Shown in pieces: positions 1 to 8,538 of a DNA stretch of 64,000 bases. The number at the start of each line of letters is the position of its first letter. The stretch's first letter is position 1. The notes beneath the pieces were generated by a model that had not been told where the DNA came from, searched no databases, and saw only the letters and a list, made by a program, of their open reading frames with translations. The translations under genes were made by a program, and so were the position numbers. The stretch is from CADCWN01 sp046328475 (GTDB lineage Bacteria > Chloroflexota > Chloroflexia > Thermomicrobiales > CADCWN01): NCBI GenBank assembly GCA_046328475.1, contig JAXLWN010000025.1, forward strand, positions 1 to 64,000, in the 5' to 3' direction.

Positions 1-665
1 CCGTCGATCAGGGCTACCGCGCCATGAAGTGGTTCTTCCGCCACGGCCCCACCGACGGCCGCGAGGGGATCGCCAGGAACATCGAGATGGTCCGCACCCT
101 CCGCGAGACCGTCGGCCCCGACGTCGACATCATGCTCGACGCCTGGAGCAGTTGGGACGTCCCCTACACCGTGATGATGTCCGAGCGCCTCGCCGAATAC
201 CGCCCCCGCTGGATCGAGGAACCGGTCCTCGCCGACAAGATCGACGCCTGCGCCGAGATCCGCCGCCGCTCCAAGGTGCCGATCGCCACCGGCGAGCACG
301 AATACACCCGCTGGGGCATCAAGCAGCTCCTCGACGCCGACGCCGCCGAGGTCTACCAGGCCGACATCTACTGGTGCGGCGGCATCTCCGAAACGCTCAA
401 AATCGCCGCCCTCGTCTCCGCCTACGACCGCGTCCTCATCCCCCACGGCCACTCCACCCTCACCAACGCCCACTTCATCGCCGCCCAGACGCCCGTCCTC
501 TGCCCCATCCTCGAATACCTCGTCAAGTGGAACCAGATCCACCAGTACTTCCTCCTCCACCCCCTCGAACCGGTCAACGGCATGATCACCATGCCCGACC
601 GCCCCGGCATGGGCATCGAACTCGACCCCGCCAAGATCGAGGAGGAGAAAGAACTCCGCTGGTAA
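1..665 (+). CDS. Enolase-superfamily sugar-acid dehydratase, rhamnonate dehydratase-like (5' truncated)
   Basis: The reading frame is open from the window edge, so only the C-terminal barrel of this enzyme is present. Counting from the Met encoded at 24, the sequence shows LDAW (Asp39), WIEEP (Glu65) and TGEHEYTRWG (Glu91), the three metal-ligand positions of the mandelate racemase subgroup. A later IPHGHS carries the likely catalytic His. The paired motifs TGEHEYTRWG and WCGGISETLKI resemble L-rhamnonate dehydratases, which dehydrate a sugar acid to a 2-keto-3-deoxy acid in the cytoplasm. Other acid-sugar dehydratases of the same fold cannot be excluded. The gene ends just before a strong hairpin. 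Confidence 0.85.
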   Translation, partial: VDQGYRAMKWFFRHGPTDGREGIARNIEMVRTLRETVGPDVDIMLDAWSSWDVPYTVMMSERLAEYRPRWIEEPVLADKIDACAEIRRRSKVPIATGEHEYTRWGIKQLLDADAAEVYQADIYWCGGISETLKIAALVSAYDRVLIPHGHSTLTNAHFIAAQTPVLCPILEYLVKWNQIHQYFLLHPLEPVNGMITMPDRPGMGIELDPAKIEEEKELRW

Positions 666-686
666 CGCGGCCACAACATCCCCTCA

Positions 687-727
687 AAGCTGACACTCCA
701 GGGAGCTGGAACCTGGCGTGTCAGCTT
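687..727 (+). terminator. Hairpin after the dehydratase gene
   Basis: Arms at 687-702 and 712-727 pair over 16 positions with one mismatch around a 9-nt loop, beginning 21 nt after the stop codon. There is no clear T-run, so termination is inferred from position and stem strength. Confidence 0.55.
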
Positions 728-747
728 ATCGCAGAGCAGCGGCAAGG

Positions 748-765
748 TATGCTAAAATTGGCATA
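748..765. promoter_or_regulatory. Quasi-palindrome upstream of the toxin-antitoxin pair
   Basis: TATGC and GCATA flank an A/T-rich centre with near-perfect dyad symmetry, 38 nt before the toxin start, in a locally AT-rich patch. This is where antitoxins of the HigA class usually bind their own operator. The operator role is inferred. Confidence 0.4.
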
Positions 766-802
766 TCGTTGACGCTTCGGCTATTGCGAGGTTTGACCGT
801 CG

Positions 803-1183
803 ATGTCAGATAAGTCGCTGTACTGGGTCGGTAGTAGCCTCGATGACCTGAAGGCATTCCCCGCAACTGTACAGCGAGTGATGGGCTTTGCGCTTCGCCA
901 GGCACAAGGCGGAGAGAAGCACGAGGACGCCAAGCCATTAGCAGGCTTCTCCGGGGCTGGGGTACTGGAAGTCGTGGAGCAGTTTGCTGGCAACGCCTAC
1001 CGAGCCGTCTACACAGTCAGATTCAGCGACACGGTGTATGTGTTGCATGCCTTCCAGAAGAAATCCAGGCGCGGCATCGCTACCCCTCAAAAGGGAATCG
1101 ACCTCGTGCGTCAGCGATTAGCCTGGGCACAGGAAATACACGAGGAGCGCTTGCGCGAGCGAGCAACAGGAGAGCAACCATGA
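803..1183 (+). CDS. RelE/HigB-like toxin (phage Gp49-like family)
   Basis: This 126-residue protein contains FSGAGVLEVVEQFAGNAYRA followed by AVYTVRF, VYVLHAFQKKS and a C-terminal helix beginning TPQKGIDLVRQRL. That order is typical of the Gp49-like/HigB ribosome-dependent mRNA interferases; LHAFQKKS is the family hallmark. The stop overlaps the start of the next gene by 4 bp (ATGA), so the two are translationally coupled in the toxin-first HigBA order. The toxin probably cleaves mRNA when the antitoxin is degraded. The family assignment is firm, and activity is untested. Confidence 0.85.
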   Translation: MSDKSLYWVGSSLDDLKAFPATVQRVMGFALRQAQGGEKHEDAKPLAGFSGAGVLEVVEQFAGNAYRAVYTVRFSDTVYVLHAFQKKSRRGIATPQKGIDLVRQRLAWAQEIHEERLRERATGEQP

Positions 1184-1575
1184 GTGACGAGCGTATCGTG
1201 GCGAGCAGCGGCAATATCTTTGCAGATCTCGGACTGCCCGACGCCGACGAAACACTGGCAAAGGCCGATCTCGCCCGCCAGATCGTACGACTGATCAAGC
1301 ATCACAACTGGACACAAGCGCAGGCTGCGCAGGCGCTCGGCATCGATCAACCAAAGGTTTCCGCCCTGATGCGCGGACGCCTCACCGGCTTCTCGACCGA
1401 CCGCCTGATTCGTTTCCTCAATGATCTCGATCAGGAAGTCGAGATTACCGTGCGGCCAAAGGTGCCGGGATCACCACACGCGGCGCTCCGCGTTACAGTC
1501 GAAGAGACAATTGCTGAGGAGATTGAGACGTCCCATCCATACAGCGAGCACAAGCAACTGGTAGCTTCGCGCTAA
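1180..1575 (+). CDS. XRE-family antitoxin (HigA-like)
   Basis: This 131-residue protein has a helix-turn-helix at about residues 44-66 (WTQAQAAQALGIDQPKVSAL), followed by RGRLTGFSTDRLIRFLNDL, the usual layout of antitoxins with HTH_37-type domains. It overlaps the toxin gene by 4 bp. It should neutralise the toxin and repress the shared promoter, probably at the dyad near 748-765. The acidic C-terminal tail after residue 100 is unusual in length and not recognisable. Confidence 0.85.
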   Translation: MSDERIVASSGNIFADLGLPDADETLAKADLARQIVRLIKHHNWTQAQAAQALGIDQPKVSALMRGRLTGFSTDRLIRFLNDLDQEVEITVRPKVPGSPHAALRVTVEETIAEEIETSHPYSEHKQLVASR

Positions 1576-1620
1576 ATATGCGCTGCCGCAGAAACCAGCG
1601 AAGGAGCTGTTCCCGTCCTC

Positions 1621-1740
1621 GTCTCCGCGTCGTTCTCTGCGTCTCTGCGTCTCTGCGGTCTTACTCTCTTCTCTCTTCTCTCCACTCTCCACTCTCCTCG
1701 TCTTGGCGTCCTTGGCGTCCTCCTTGGCGTCTTGGCGGTT
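1621..1740. repeat. Intergenic word arrays CTCTGCGT and CTTGGCGTC
   Basis: Tandem copies of CTCTGCGT are followed by CACTCTC repeats and then four CTTGGCGTC-like copies. The same words recur at 8539-8625, 48434-48466 and 57659-57751. The block lies inside the 3' extension of the MFS remnant on the minus strand. Confidence 0.8.
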
Positions 1741-1749
1741 CACCCGTCT

Positions 1750-2163
1750 CGCTTCGTCCCCATATACCCGCGCCCCTCGCGACGCCCTCGACAGCGCCCC
1801 CATCCCGAGCAGCGTCCCGCCCCCACCAACCCGATCCAGCGCCACCCCCGCCGCCATCAGCCCCAGCGGCGACAGCCCCATCGACAGCGTCTGGCTCACG
1901 CTGCTCACCCGCCCCAGGAACTCACCCGGCACAATCTGCGCCCGGAAACTGACGTACCCCACCCAGACCAATCCGTCGCACAGCCCGATCGCCGCGCAGA
2001 CCGCGATGATCAGCGGCAGCGCATGCAGCGCACCGAACAGCATAAACCCCGCGCCCGCCACAGCTATCGCCAGCAGTGCCCCGAGAAACAGGCCCACCCC
2101 GTAGCCCGAAACCAGCGCCCTCACATTCTTCGTGTCCAGCCCCCGGTCACTCGCACTCGTCAC
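1750..2163 (-). pseudogene. MFS transporter remnant (C-terminal third only)
   Basis: About 127 recognisable residues remain. They include two or three membrane spans and FRAQIVPGEFLGRVSSVSQT, the loop signature of MFS_3/EntS-type exporters before the last spans. The rest of the roughly 420-residue transporter is missing on the 5' side. At the 3' side the frame runs out of transporter sequence near 1780 and into the CTTGGCGTC repeat block, giving a nonsense peptide with NRQDAKEDAKDAK. This is a truncated relic. The upstream break lies near the CTACCCGA array at 2168. Confidence 0.75.
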
Positions 2164-2167
2164 TTCC

Positions 2168-2207
2168 CTACCCGACTACCCGACTACCCGACCACCCGAC
2201 CACCCGA
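2168..2207. repeat. Octamer array CTACCCGA x5
   Basis: Five consecutive 8-bp units are present, three CTACCCGA and two CCACCCGA. The same word recurs at 6347-6370. Confidence 0.9.
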
Positions 2208-2303
2208 CTCACCCCCTTCTCCATTCTTCATTCTCAATGCTCAGCCCCGCGAACGTTCCCCTCTTCCCCGCGTCTAATAGCTGACGCAGAGGGTGATACA
2301 ATC

Positions 2304-2890
2304 ATGGTGGCCGACGACGCAGAACACCGGCTGATCGCGCGGTGCAGGCAGGGTGATCAGGAGGCGTTTCGCCTGCTGCTGGAACGGCATCATCAGACCG
2401 TCTATCGCGTCGCCTACGCGCTCACCAGCAACCCGACCGACGCCGCCGAGATCGTCCACGAAACTTTCATCAAAGCATAGCGCTCCCTCGGCAGCTTCCG
2501 CCACGACGCCACCCTCGCCACCTGGCTCACGCGCGTCGCGCTCAGCACAGGCGCGACCACACGCCGCCAGCGCACCCGCAGTTCATCGGCATCGTGCGCG
2601 ACCTCATCCGCTCGCACCCGGCACCCGACGAACGAGCGGCCATCGATCGCGACGAATTGCAGCGCGCCATGCGCCGCCTCGCCGCGCGCCCACCAGGTGG
2701 TCGCCGGCGCGCTCCCCGCTTCGGCCTCGAACTCTCCCAGAGGATCGCCGAACTCCTCGGCTACCCCGAGGGCACCGTCAAATCCCGGATTAACGCCGCG
2801 ACCACCACCTCCACAAAGCTGCTCAACGAAGACGCGGACCACCTGATCGTCGCCCATGGGCGCGACACCGCACAGGGAGCACCCCCATGA
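2304..2890 (+). pseudogene. ECF sigma factor, disrupted by a stop and a frameshift
   Basis: The frame starting at 2304 encodes a clear sigma-70 region 2, with LIARCRQGDQEAFRLLLERH and NPTDAAEIVHETFIKA, then hits TAG at 2478-2480 where these proteins usually have Trp. Region 2 continues in the same frame (RSLGSFRHDATLATWLTRVAL). The region 4 helix-turn-helix (RIAELLGYPEGTVKSRI) is found in another frame, ending at 2890. At least one nonsense change and one indel are needed, so the gene is probably dead. It overlaps the next, also broken, gene by 4 bp, as in sigma/anti-sigma operons. Confidence 0.8.
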
Positions 2891-4066
2891 ACAACACCCC
2901 GACACCGACCTCGAACACCAGGCTGCGCCGCCCGCCTCCAACCCGCGCGTCCCCGGTGCGGAGCGAGCTGGGCGCAGGTCGCCCGCCTCGGCCGCCCTGG
3001 CACCGCGCGCCCCGGCGCACCCTCGCTACCGTCGCCGCCACGCTGGTCCTCGTCGCCGCCCTCACCGCCGCCGCGAACGTCCTCATCTTCCCGCGCGGCG
3101 GCAGCCAGTACGGCGGATCCCCGATCCTCCCCGCCCACTATCCAGGCTCCGGTCGCGGTCGCGCCGAACATGTCCATCCACGACGACCGCGTCCTCAGCC
3201 TCGCCCCTCCACCCTTCACGATCTTCCAGCTCACCGCCCCGCCCGAGGGCCTACCTGCTCACCCAGGCTTGACCCCGGCACGCAGGTGGGCCGCCAGCGC
3301 CTCCCCGCGATGGGCGCGACCAGTGTGTCGGCCAGTAGTCAGCCCGATGACTCCGCCACGCGGCAGACCGCCGAGCAGTGGAGCAACGATCTGTTCATCG
3401 TCGGCCAGGAGGCCACCTCGTCCTCGTCTACGCCCGCGCCACCCCGACGACCTGATCGGCCTCCTGCAACGCGCCGCCGCCGACAAGCTCCTCCCCACCG
3501 GCGAAAGCGGTACCGTGCGCGGCGCCGGCGTCGCACCCAGCACGACAGTCGCACCACAATCCTGGATCGAGCGGGGCACCTACCTCGAACTCACCGCCAA
3601 CGCCCGCGCCAATGAACTCCGCGCTCGCCGCAACCCTGATCGAAACCGCCGTCAACGCCCCGCAACCTACCTTCCCCGGCGGCACCCTCCCCTCCCCGAT
3701 CCCGCCGCCGACCCAACAACCAGCGGCCAGGGCATCGTCGTCACCGCCTCCCTCGACCGCGACGAAATCGTGCGGCGCTGCGGCAACTGGGATCCGACCC
3801 TCCACGCCACCAACCAGGACGAGTCACCTGCTACGCCAGCCATGACCGGTGCATCTGACAAGGCTACGGCCTCAGCCGCATCACCTGGAGCGAAGCCGCC
3901 ACCGACCTCGGCATCGCCCCGCCGAAAGTATCTCCCCCGACGACCGCCCAGTCTGGCAAGTCATTCGTGACCAACACAAACAACATCGTCGTTACCACCG
4001 CCAACGTCATCCTCGACGCCGCCACCGGCGAGCCCCTCACCATCGTCGGCAGTGCCACCACCCCCT
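2887..4066 (+). pseudogene. Degenerate anti-sigma-like membrane protein
   Basis: The first frame begins at 2887, overlapping the sigma relic. It encodes an Arg/Pro-rich N-terminus and one membrane span (TVAATLVLVAALTAAANVLI, about residues 55-75). The likely continuation is scattered over all three frames: MSIHDDRVLSL near 3170, GQGIVVTASLDRDEIVRRC near 3730, and NNIVVTTANVILDAATGEPL ending near 4066. One membrane span next to an ECF sigma factor suggests an anti-sigma factor, but no zinc-finger motif is visible. The identity is inferred from context. Confidence 0.45.
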
Positions 4067-4256
4067 GACCCCACCTGGGGCGTGGCGAGGGCCACGCCCC
4101 ACCCCAAGTCTGTCCGCCCACCCGTCAAGCCACCGATTTTCCTACAAAGTGGCATGATTCATCCCCCACCACGGGTCCGTATAAGTACAGGCGTTCAATC
4201 GAACGCCTAACGCCGGACCAGCACCCAGGATCAGGATCGCCACCCGCTCTCATATG

Positions 4257-4402
4257 CACATCCACCCTCTCTTCATCAGGGGAGGGTCGCCGCCGCAGCG
4301 GCGGAGCGGGGTCTGTACCGCCTGCCGCCCGCTCGCAGGATTCCCTTCTCACCCTTCCACTTTAGGGGAGGGTCGCCGTTCCGCAGAACGGCGGGAGGGG
4401 TG
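4257..4402. repeat. Two tandem copies of a CCCTC...GGGAGGGTCGCCG hairpin element
   Basis: Both copies read about GGGGAGGGTCGCCG followed by a small hairpin (CGCCGCAGCGGCGG in one, CGTTCCGCAGAACGGCG in the other) and a G-rich tail. Related copies lie near 6264, 7132, 12985, 17731, 44101 and 44213. Confidence 0.75.
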
Positions 4403-4446
4403 TCCCCCGTTCGTCAGAATAGGAGCTGCGAAAAACTCGACTTTTC

Positions 4447-4500
4447 GCCGAACAAACCTACTTTCACGCTTACACGTAATTCACTTACACGCGTACACTT
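4447..4500 (-). repeat. Third, partial copy of the AAAGTAGGTTTGTT element
   Basis: On the minus strand 15 nt (GAAAGTAGGTTTGTT, 4451-4465) match the cores of the larger copies at 25553 and 60878. The flank adds tandem TTACACG words and CGCGTACAC, the latter also flanking the 25553 copy. Confidence 0.6.
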
Positions 4501-4540
4501 CCCCAACAACCGCCACACCCGCACCGGGGAGGGTCAAACC

Positions 4541-5380
4541 ATGCACTTCGGCGTCCACATCGAGGCCACCGACCAGACCATGGACATCGTCGCCCTCGGC
4601 CGCCTGGTCGAAGCGCTCGGCTTCGAATCCCTCTTCCTCCCCGAGCACACCCACCTGCCCGTCGCCGGGGCCTCCATCCACCCCAGCGGCCCCCATGCCC
4701 ACGCCCGGCTGCCGCGCTTCCTCGACCCCTTCATCGCCCTCGCCGCCGTCGCCAGCGCCACCACCACCCTCCGCCTCGGCACCGGCGTCTGCCTCGTCCC
4801 CCAGCACGACCCGATCACCCTCGCCAAGCAGATCGCCACCCTCGACTTCATCTCCGGCGGGCGCTTCCTCTTCGGCATCGGCGCGGGCTGGAACCGCGAG
4901 GAGCTGCACAACCACGGCGTCGACCCCGCCACCCGCTTCCGCCGCCTGCGCGAGCACATCCTCGCCATGCGCGCCATCTGGACCGAGGACGAAGCCGCAT
5001 ACCACGGCGACTTCGTCCGCTTCGGCCCGCTCTGGTCCTGGCCCAAGCCCGCCCAGCGCCCCCACCCGCCGATCATCGTCGGCGGCGAAGGCCCGCGCGT
5101 CCTCGACCGCGTCCTCGACTACGGCGACGAATGGGGACCCAACGCCGAAGACGGCCTCGAAGACCGCGTCCGCAACCTCCACCGCCGCGCCACCACCCTC
5201 GGCCGCCCCCCGATCCCCGTCACCGCCTTCCACGTCCGTCCCGACCTCCCCACCCTCCGCAGCTACGCCGCCGCCGGCGTCACCCGCAGCATCTTCTCCC
5301 TCCGCGCCCCCACCGAACCCGAAATCCGCGCCACCCTCGACCAACTAGCGGCACTCATCGCCCAATATCGCGCAGGATAA
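4541..5380 (+). CDS. LLM-class (luciferase-like) F420-type oxidoreductase
   Basis: This 279-residue TIM-barrel flavin or F420 enzyme contains LGTGVCLVPQHDPITLAKQ and SGGRFLFGIGAGWNREEL, the signatures of the F420-dependent LLM group, plus RPHPPIIVGGEG in the C-terminal half. The ATG at 4541 was chosen because GGGGAGGG lies just before it and MHFGVHI matches the family's first strand; in-frame starts further up have no site. The substrate is not predictable. Use of F420 rather than FMN is inferred from sequence style. Confidence 0.85.
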   Translation: MHFGVHIEATDQTMDIVALGRLVEALGFESLFLPEHTHLPVAGASIHPSGPHAHARLPRFLDPFIALAAVASATTTLRLGTGVCLVPQHDPITLAKQIATLDFISGGRFLFGIGAGWNREELHNHGVDPATRFRRLREHILAMRAIWTEDEAAYHGDFVRFGPLWSWPKPAQRPHPPIIVGGEGPRVLDRVLDYGDEWGPNAEDGLEDRVRNLHRRATTLGRPPIPVTAFHVRPDLPTLRSYAAAGVTRSIFSLRAPTEPEIRATLDQLAALIAQYRAG

Positions 5381-5443
5381 ACGAGCGGATCTATCGGCAG
5401 AGCCGTGCTACGATATACCCCACAAGCGCGATGGAGGTCGGCC

Positions 5444-6223
5444 ATGGATTCACCTTTCCCCGGTATGGACCCGTACCTGGAAACCCTAGCCTTATGGCCG
5501 GATGTACATCATCGCGTCATCGGGGCAATCTGCGCCCAGCTTCAGCCTGTCCTCAGCCCGCGATACTCAACCAGGATCACGCCATATGTCGCGATGGAAT
5601 CAATCGATATCGCCCCCGTGCGAATCATCGCGCCCGATGTCGCCGTGCTCGAACATCCCAGCCTGGCATCACAGTCAAGGACAGCAACGCTCACACCACC
5701 GGTCGTGGGCGCGGTAACGATGGAAGTGCCAACGCGCTATGGCCGTATCGAGATTCGCCCCGTTGGCAGTGCCACGGTGGTGGCCATGATCGAGGTCCTT
5801 TCGCCAGTCAATAAGCGGCCAGGGGCAGAGGCTGCCGATGCCTACGAGCGCAAACGCGCCGAGATCTTCCGCAGCGACGCCCACCTCATCGAAATTGATC
5901 TGCTGCGCGCCGGTCGCCGCCCCTCACTGTCAACACCCTGGCCTGATGCGGATTACGCGGTCATCCTCAGTCGCGCCAACGAGCGACCGAAAGTTGGCAT
6001 CTGGCCCATCGCCCTCGCCGACCCGCTCCCAGAGATTCCGATTCCACTCAGCTACCCCGACGCCGACGCGCCGCTCGATCTCGGCGCGGTATTGCGCCAC
6101 ATCTACGCCGAAGCCCGCTACGACTTTGACATCGACTACCGCCAGCCCCCGCCCGCCCCCGAACTCACCCAGGCCGAAGCCCAATGGCTCGACCATCTCC
6201 TCCGCGAACGCGGCCTGCGCTAA
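5444..6223 (+). CDS. DUF4058 family protein
   Basis: This 259-residue protein begins MDSPFPGMDPYLE, the DUF4058 hallmark, after a GGAGG site. The core contains VLSPVNKRPGAEA, AYERKRAEIFRSDAHLIEID and a C-terminal IDYRQPPPAPEL. This family is abundant in Chloroflexota and Cyanobacteria; its fold recalls restriction-endonuclease-like proteins, but its function is unknown. A second, frameshifted member lies at 52734-53589 on the other strand. No operon partner is apparent. Confidence 0.9.
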   Translation: MDSPFPGMDPYLETLALWPDVHHRVIGAICAQLQPVLSPRYSTRITPYVAMESIDIAPVRIIAPDVAVLEHPSLASQSRTATLTPPVVGAVTMEVPTRYGRIEIRPVGSATVVAMIEVLSPVNKRPGAEAADAYERKRAEIFRSDAHLIEIDLLRAGRRPSLSTPWPDADYAVILSRANERPKVGIWPIALADPLPEIPIPLSYPDADAPLDLGAVLRHIYAEARYDFDIDYRQPPPAPELTQAEAQWLDHLLRERGLR

Positions 6224-6263
6224 CCCCAATTCATCTCTGCTGCTCAACTCGGCACGATTCCTT

Positions 6264-6314
6264 CCCCTCTCCCAGCGGTTGGGAGAGGAGTGCCGCTCGC
6301 AGGCGACGGGGGGG
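6264..6314. repeat. CCCCTCTCCC/GGGAGAGG hairpin element
   Basis: CTCTCCCAGCGGTTGGGAGAG forms a hairpin, followed by the GCTCGCAGGCGACGGGG tail typical of this dispersed family. Confidence 0.75.
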
Positions 6315-6346
6315 CGGTCTCTCTTCGCTCCACTCTCCACTCTCCA

Positions 6347-6410
6347 CTACCCGACTACCCGACTACCCGACTGACGCACTGACGCACTGACGCACTGACG
6401 CACCAACGCA
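6347..6410. repeat. Octamer array that switches word: CTACCCGA x3, then CTGACGCA x4
   Basis: Three CTACCCGA units run without interruption into four CTGACGCA units and one CCAACGCA, all 8 bp and in phase. It lies between the convergent DUF4058 and kinase genes. Confidence 0.95.
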
Positions 6411-6422
6411 CACCCCCACGCC

Positions 6423-7082
6423 CTACCCCCCCAACGCCCGAAACCCCGCCCCCGGCGGCCTCTCCAGCCACCGCGCCAACACCCGCTCCGCGCACTCGTG
6501 CGGCGTCAGCACCGACGTATCAACCTCCAGGTCATACGGCAACGCCCGGTCGCCATAGCGATGCACCCGGCCGTACTGCCAGCGCACCACCCCCTTCGCC
6601 GAGCGGTCCCCGCGCGCCAGCTCGCGCGCCTCCAGCACCGGCAGCGGACAATGCACCCCCACCAACAGCACCGGGAACTCCCGCCACAACTCCAGGCACT
6701 CCGCCAGCCACTCCGGCACCCACAGCACATGATCCACCACCACCCGGTGCCCCAGCCGCGCCAGCGCCGCCACCGAGTGGTGCATCCCCGACATCAACTG
6801 CCTCCCGAAGCGCGGCACCACGATGGCCGTCCCCGCCTCCCGCGCCGCCGGGTCATCCCCCGTCTCGAAGAAGAGCACCGACTCTGGTTCATCCGCCGCA
6901 TTCGCCACCGCTACCCCCGGCGGTACCATCCGGAACAGGAACTTCGGCGGGCAGACCTGGATGTAGAAGTTATCCATCCCCAGGTGCAGCACCGGCTCCG
7001 CGCACAACTCCTGCATCGCCCGCGCGATGCTTGTCTTCCCCGCGCTCCCCGTCCCGTTCAGCAGCACAATGCTCCCCGCCAC
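6423..7082 (-). CDS. Chloramphenicol phosphotransferase-like P-loop kinase
   Basis: This 219-residue protein starts at GTG (7082), giving VAGSIVLLNGTGSAGKTSIA. The P-loop GTGSAGKT sits at residues 10-17, as in CPT-like proteins. Further matches are HLGMDNFY, VDHVLWVPEW and VHCPLPVLEARE, the usual core of the chloramphenicol phosphotransferase family. Such proteins phosphorylate small hydroxylated molecules with ATP; few have known substrates, so resistance should not be assumed. It sits downstream of the sugar-lactone oxidase on the same strand. Confidence 0.75.
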   Translation of the reverse strand: MAGSIVLLNGTGSAGKTSIARAMQELCAEPVLHLGMDNFYIQVCPPKFLFRMVPPGVAVANAADEPESVLFFETGDDPAAREAGTAIVVPRFGRQLMSGMHHSVAALARLGHRVVVDHVLWVPEWLAECLELWREFPVLLVGVHCPLPVLEARELARGDRSAKGVVRWQYGRVHRYGDRALPYDLEVDTSVLTPHECAERVLARWLERPPGAGFRALGG

Positions 7083-7131
7083 CCCATCCCCCTTTGCCCA
7101 ACGCAAACACCAAAGTGCGCAAGCACCACAT

Positions 7132-7188
7132 TCCCCCTCTCCTCGCGGGAGAGGGGGTGCCGAGCGCAGCGAGGCGGGGGCGAGGTCA
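7132..7188. repeat. CCCCTCTCC/GGAGAGGGGG hairpin element
   Basis: CCCCCTCTCCTCGCGGGAGAGGGGG forms the stem, and the G-rich GAGCGCAGCGAGGCGGGGG tail follows. It fills the gap between the kinase and the oxidase genes and overlaps the end of the latter only slightly. Confidence 0.75.
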
Positions 7189-8413
7189 CCCCACCAACAC
7201 CTCGCGCAAATACCCATTGAGGAACCGCCCATTCGGATCGAGCCGCGCCCGCACCGCGTCGAACGCCTCCCACCGCGGGTACAACGCGCGCAGTTCATCG
7301 GCGCGGTGCGAATGGCACTTCCCCCAGTGCGGTCGGCCGCGATGATTGCGGAAAATCGCCTCGGCATCGGCGAAAAACGCCTCCGGCAACAATTCGGCCG
7401 CCTGGTGGATCGAGATCGTCACCGTCTCCCGCCCCTGCGCCGGACCGAGCGGGATATCGTCCGCGCGCAGCGTGCGGTACTCCACCGCCCAGGTCACGTC
7501 GAGATGCTTCGTCTGCATCAACGCGCGAATCTCGCGCAGGCATTCCGGCCCGCGCTCGGCAGGCACCGCGAACTCCATCTCGTTGAAGCGCACATTCCGC
7601 TCGGATGGCAGCACCCGGTAGCTCCAATCGACCCGCTCCGGCTTCGTGTAGCGCCCCAGGCTCCCCGGCGGCGAGGGCGGCGGGGGTGGCGGCGTAAAAA
7701 TCTCGGCCTCGGTCGGATTCAGCGCCTTCATCGCGCAGGCATCGGCGGTGGGCAGCCAGAAGAACTCGAAGTGCCGGTTGGCCGCGATCAGCTCGTCCAG
7801 GTGCCCCATGCACTCCTCGAACGACTCGACCCAGGTCCGCTCGTGCAGCTTGTAGGCGGGCAGCAATTGCAGCGTGATCTGCGTGGCAATCCCCAGCGCC
7901 CCCACCGCCACGCGCGCCGCGCTGAAACCCTCGGGGTCCTGGTCCGCCGAGCAATCGAGCAGATCGCCATCAGCGGTCGCCAGCCGCATCCCGACCACCT
8001 GCGTCGAGATACTCCCCAGCGTCGGCCCGGTCCCGTGCGTCCCGGTCCCCACCGCGCCGCCCAGCGACTGCCGGTCGATATCCCCCATGTTCGCCATCGC
8101 CAGCCCGGCCGCGTGCAGCAATGGCCCCAGCCGGTGCAGCTTCGTCCCGGCCCAGATCGTCGCCCGCCGCCGCTCCGCGTCAACCCCGACCACCCCGTGC
8201 AGCGCATCGAGCGTCACCAGCAGACCGTCCGTCGCGCAGAGCGGCACAAAGGAGTGCCCGCTCCCCGCCACGCGCACTGTCGCCCCCGCGCGCGTCGCCG
8301 CGCGCACCGCCGCCGCAACCTCCGCCGCTCCCCGGCGCGACAATCTGCTGCGGCGCGCACCCCACGCTCCCCGACCAGTTGTGCCACCCCCCGCTTTCCC
8401 ACCCTCCCACCAT
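7186..8413 (-). CDS. FAD-dependent D-arabinono-1,4-lactone oxidase-like enzyme (frameshifted)
   Basis: The main frame covers residues from AAEVAAAVRAATRAGATVRV, VAGSGHSFVPL (FAD-binding loop) and SLGGAVGTGTHGTG to a C-terminal PRWEAFDAVRARLDPNGRF, matching sugar-lactone oxidases of the VAO flavoprotein fold. The missing N-terminus (WHNWSGSVGCAPQQIVAP) is encoded in a second frame starting with ATG at 8413, so one indel near 8335-8345 breaks the gene. The enzyme would oxidise a sugar lactone or polyol, using oxygen as acceptor. Intact length would be about 408 residues. A sequencing error and a real mutation are both possible. Confidence 0.75.
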
Positions 8414-8445
8414 CCGCCCCCTCCCCCGCCAATCCGCGACGCCAG

Positions 8446-8530
8446 GGACGGATTCTTCGCGCTGCTCAGAATGACAACATGAGCCCCACACCCCTTGGTC
8501 TGTCATCCCGAGTGCAGCAGGCATCCGTCC
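8446..8530. repeat. Inverted element GACGGATTCTTCGC...TCAGAATGACA
   Basis: The left arm (8446-8476) and right arm (8499-8530, TGTCATCCCGAGTGCAGCAG) are imperfect inverted repeats. Fuller copies lie at 50201-50284 and 57756-57839. Confidence 0.7.
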
Positions 8531-8538
8531 CCCTCTCG

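Larger units (their letters stand above)
4067..4540. other. Gene-free spacer with two repeat families
   Basis: No convincing gene is present. The spacer holds the tandem hairpin pair at 4257-4402 and the AT-rich element copy at 4447-4500, and ends with the GGGGAGGG ribosome-binding site of the LLM gene. Confidence 0.7.

Noticed and set aside
2076..2303. An N-terminal extension of the sigma factor frame
   Set aside because: The extension translates the CTACCCGA array and the antisense of the MFS relic. ATG 2304 fits the region 2 start.
6347..6410. A CRISPR array
   Set aside because: Units are 7-8 bp with no spacers, and no cas gene is present. The same holds for the other word arrays.
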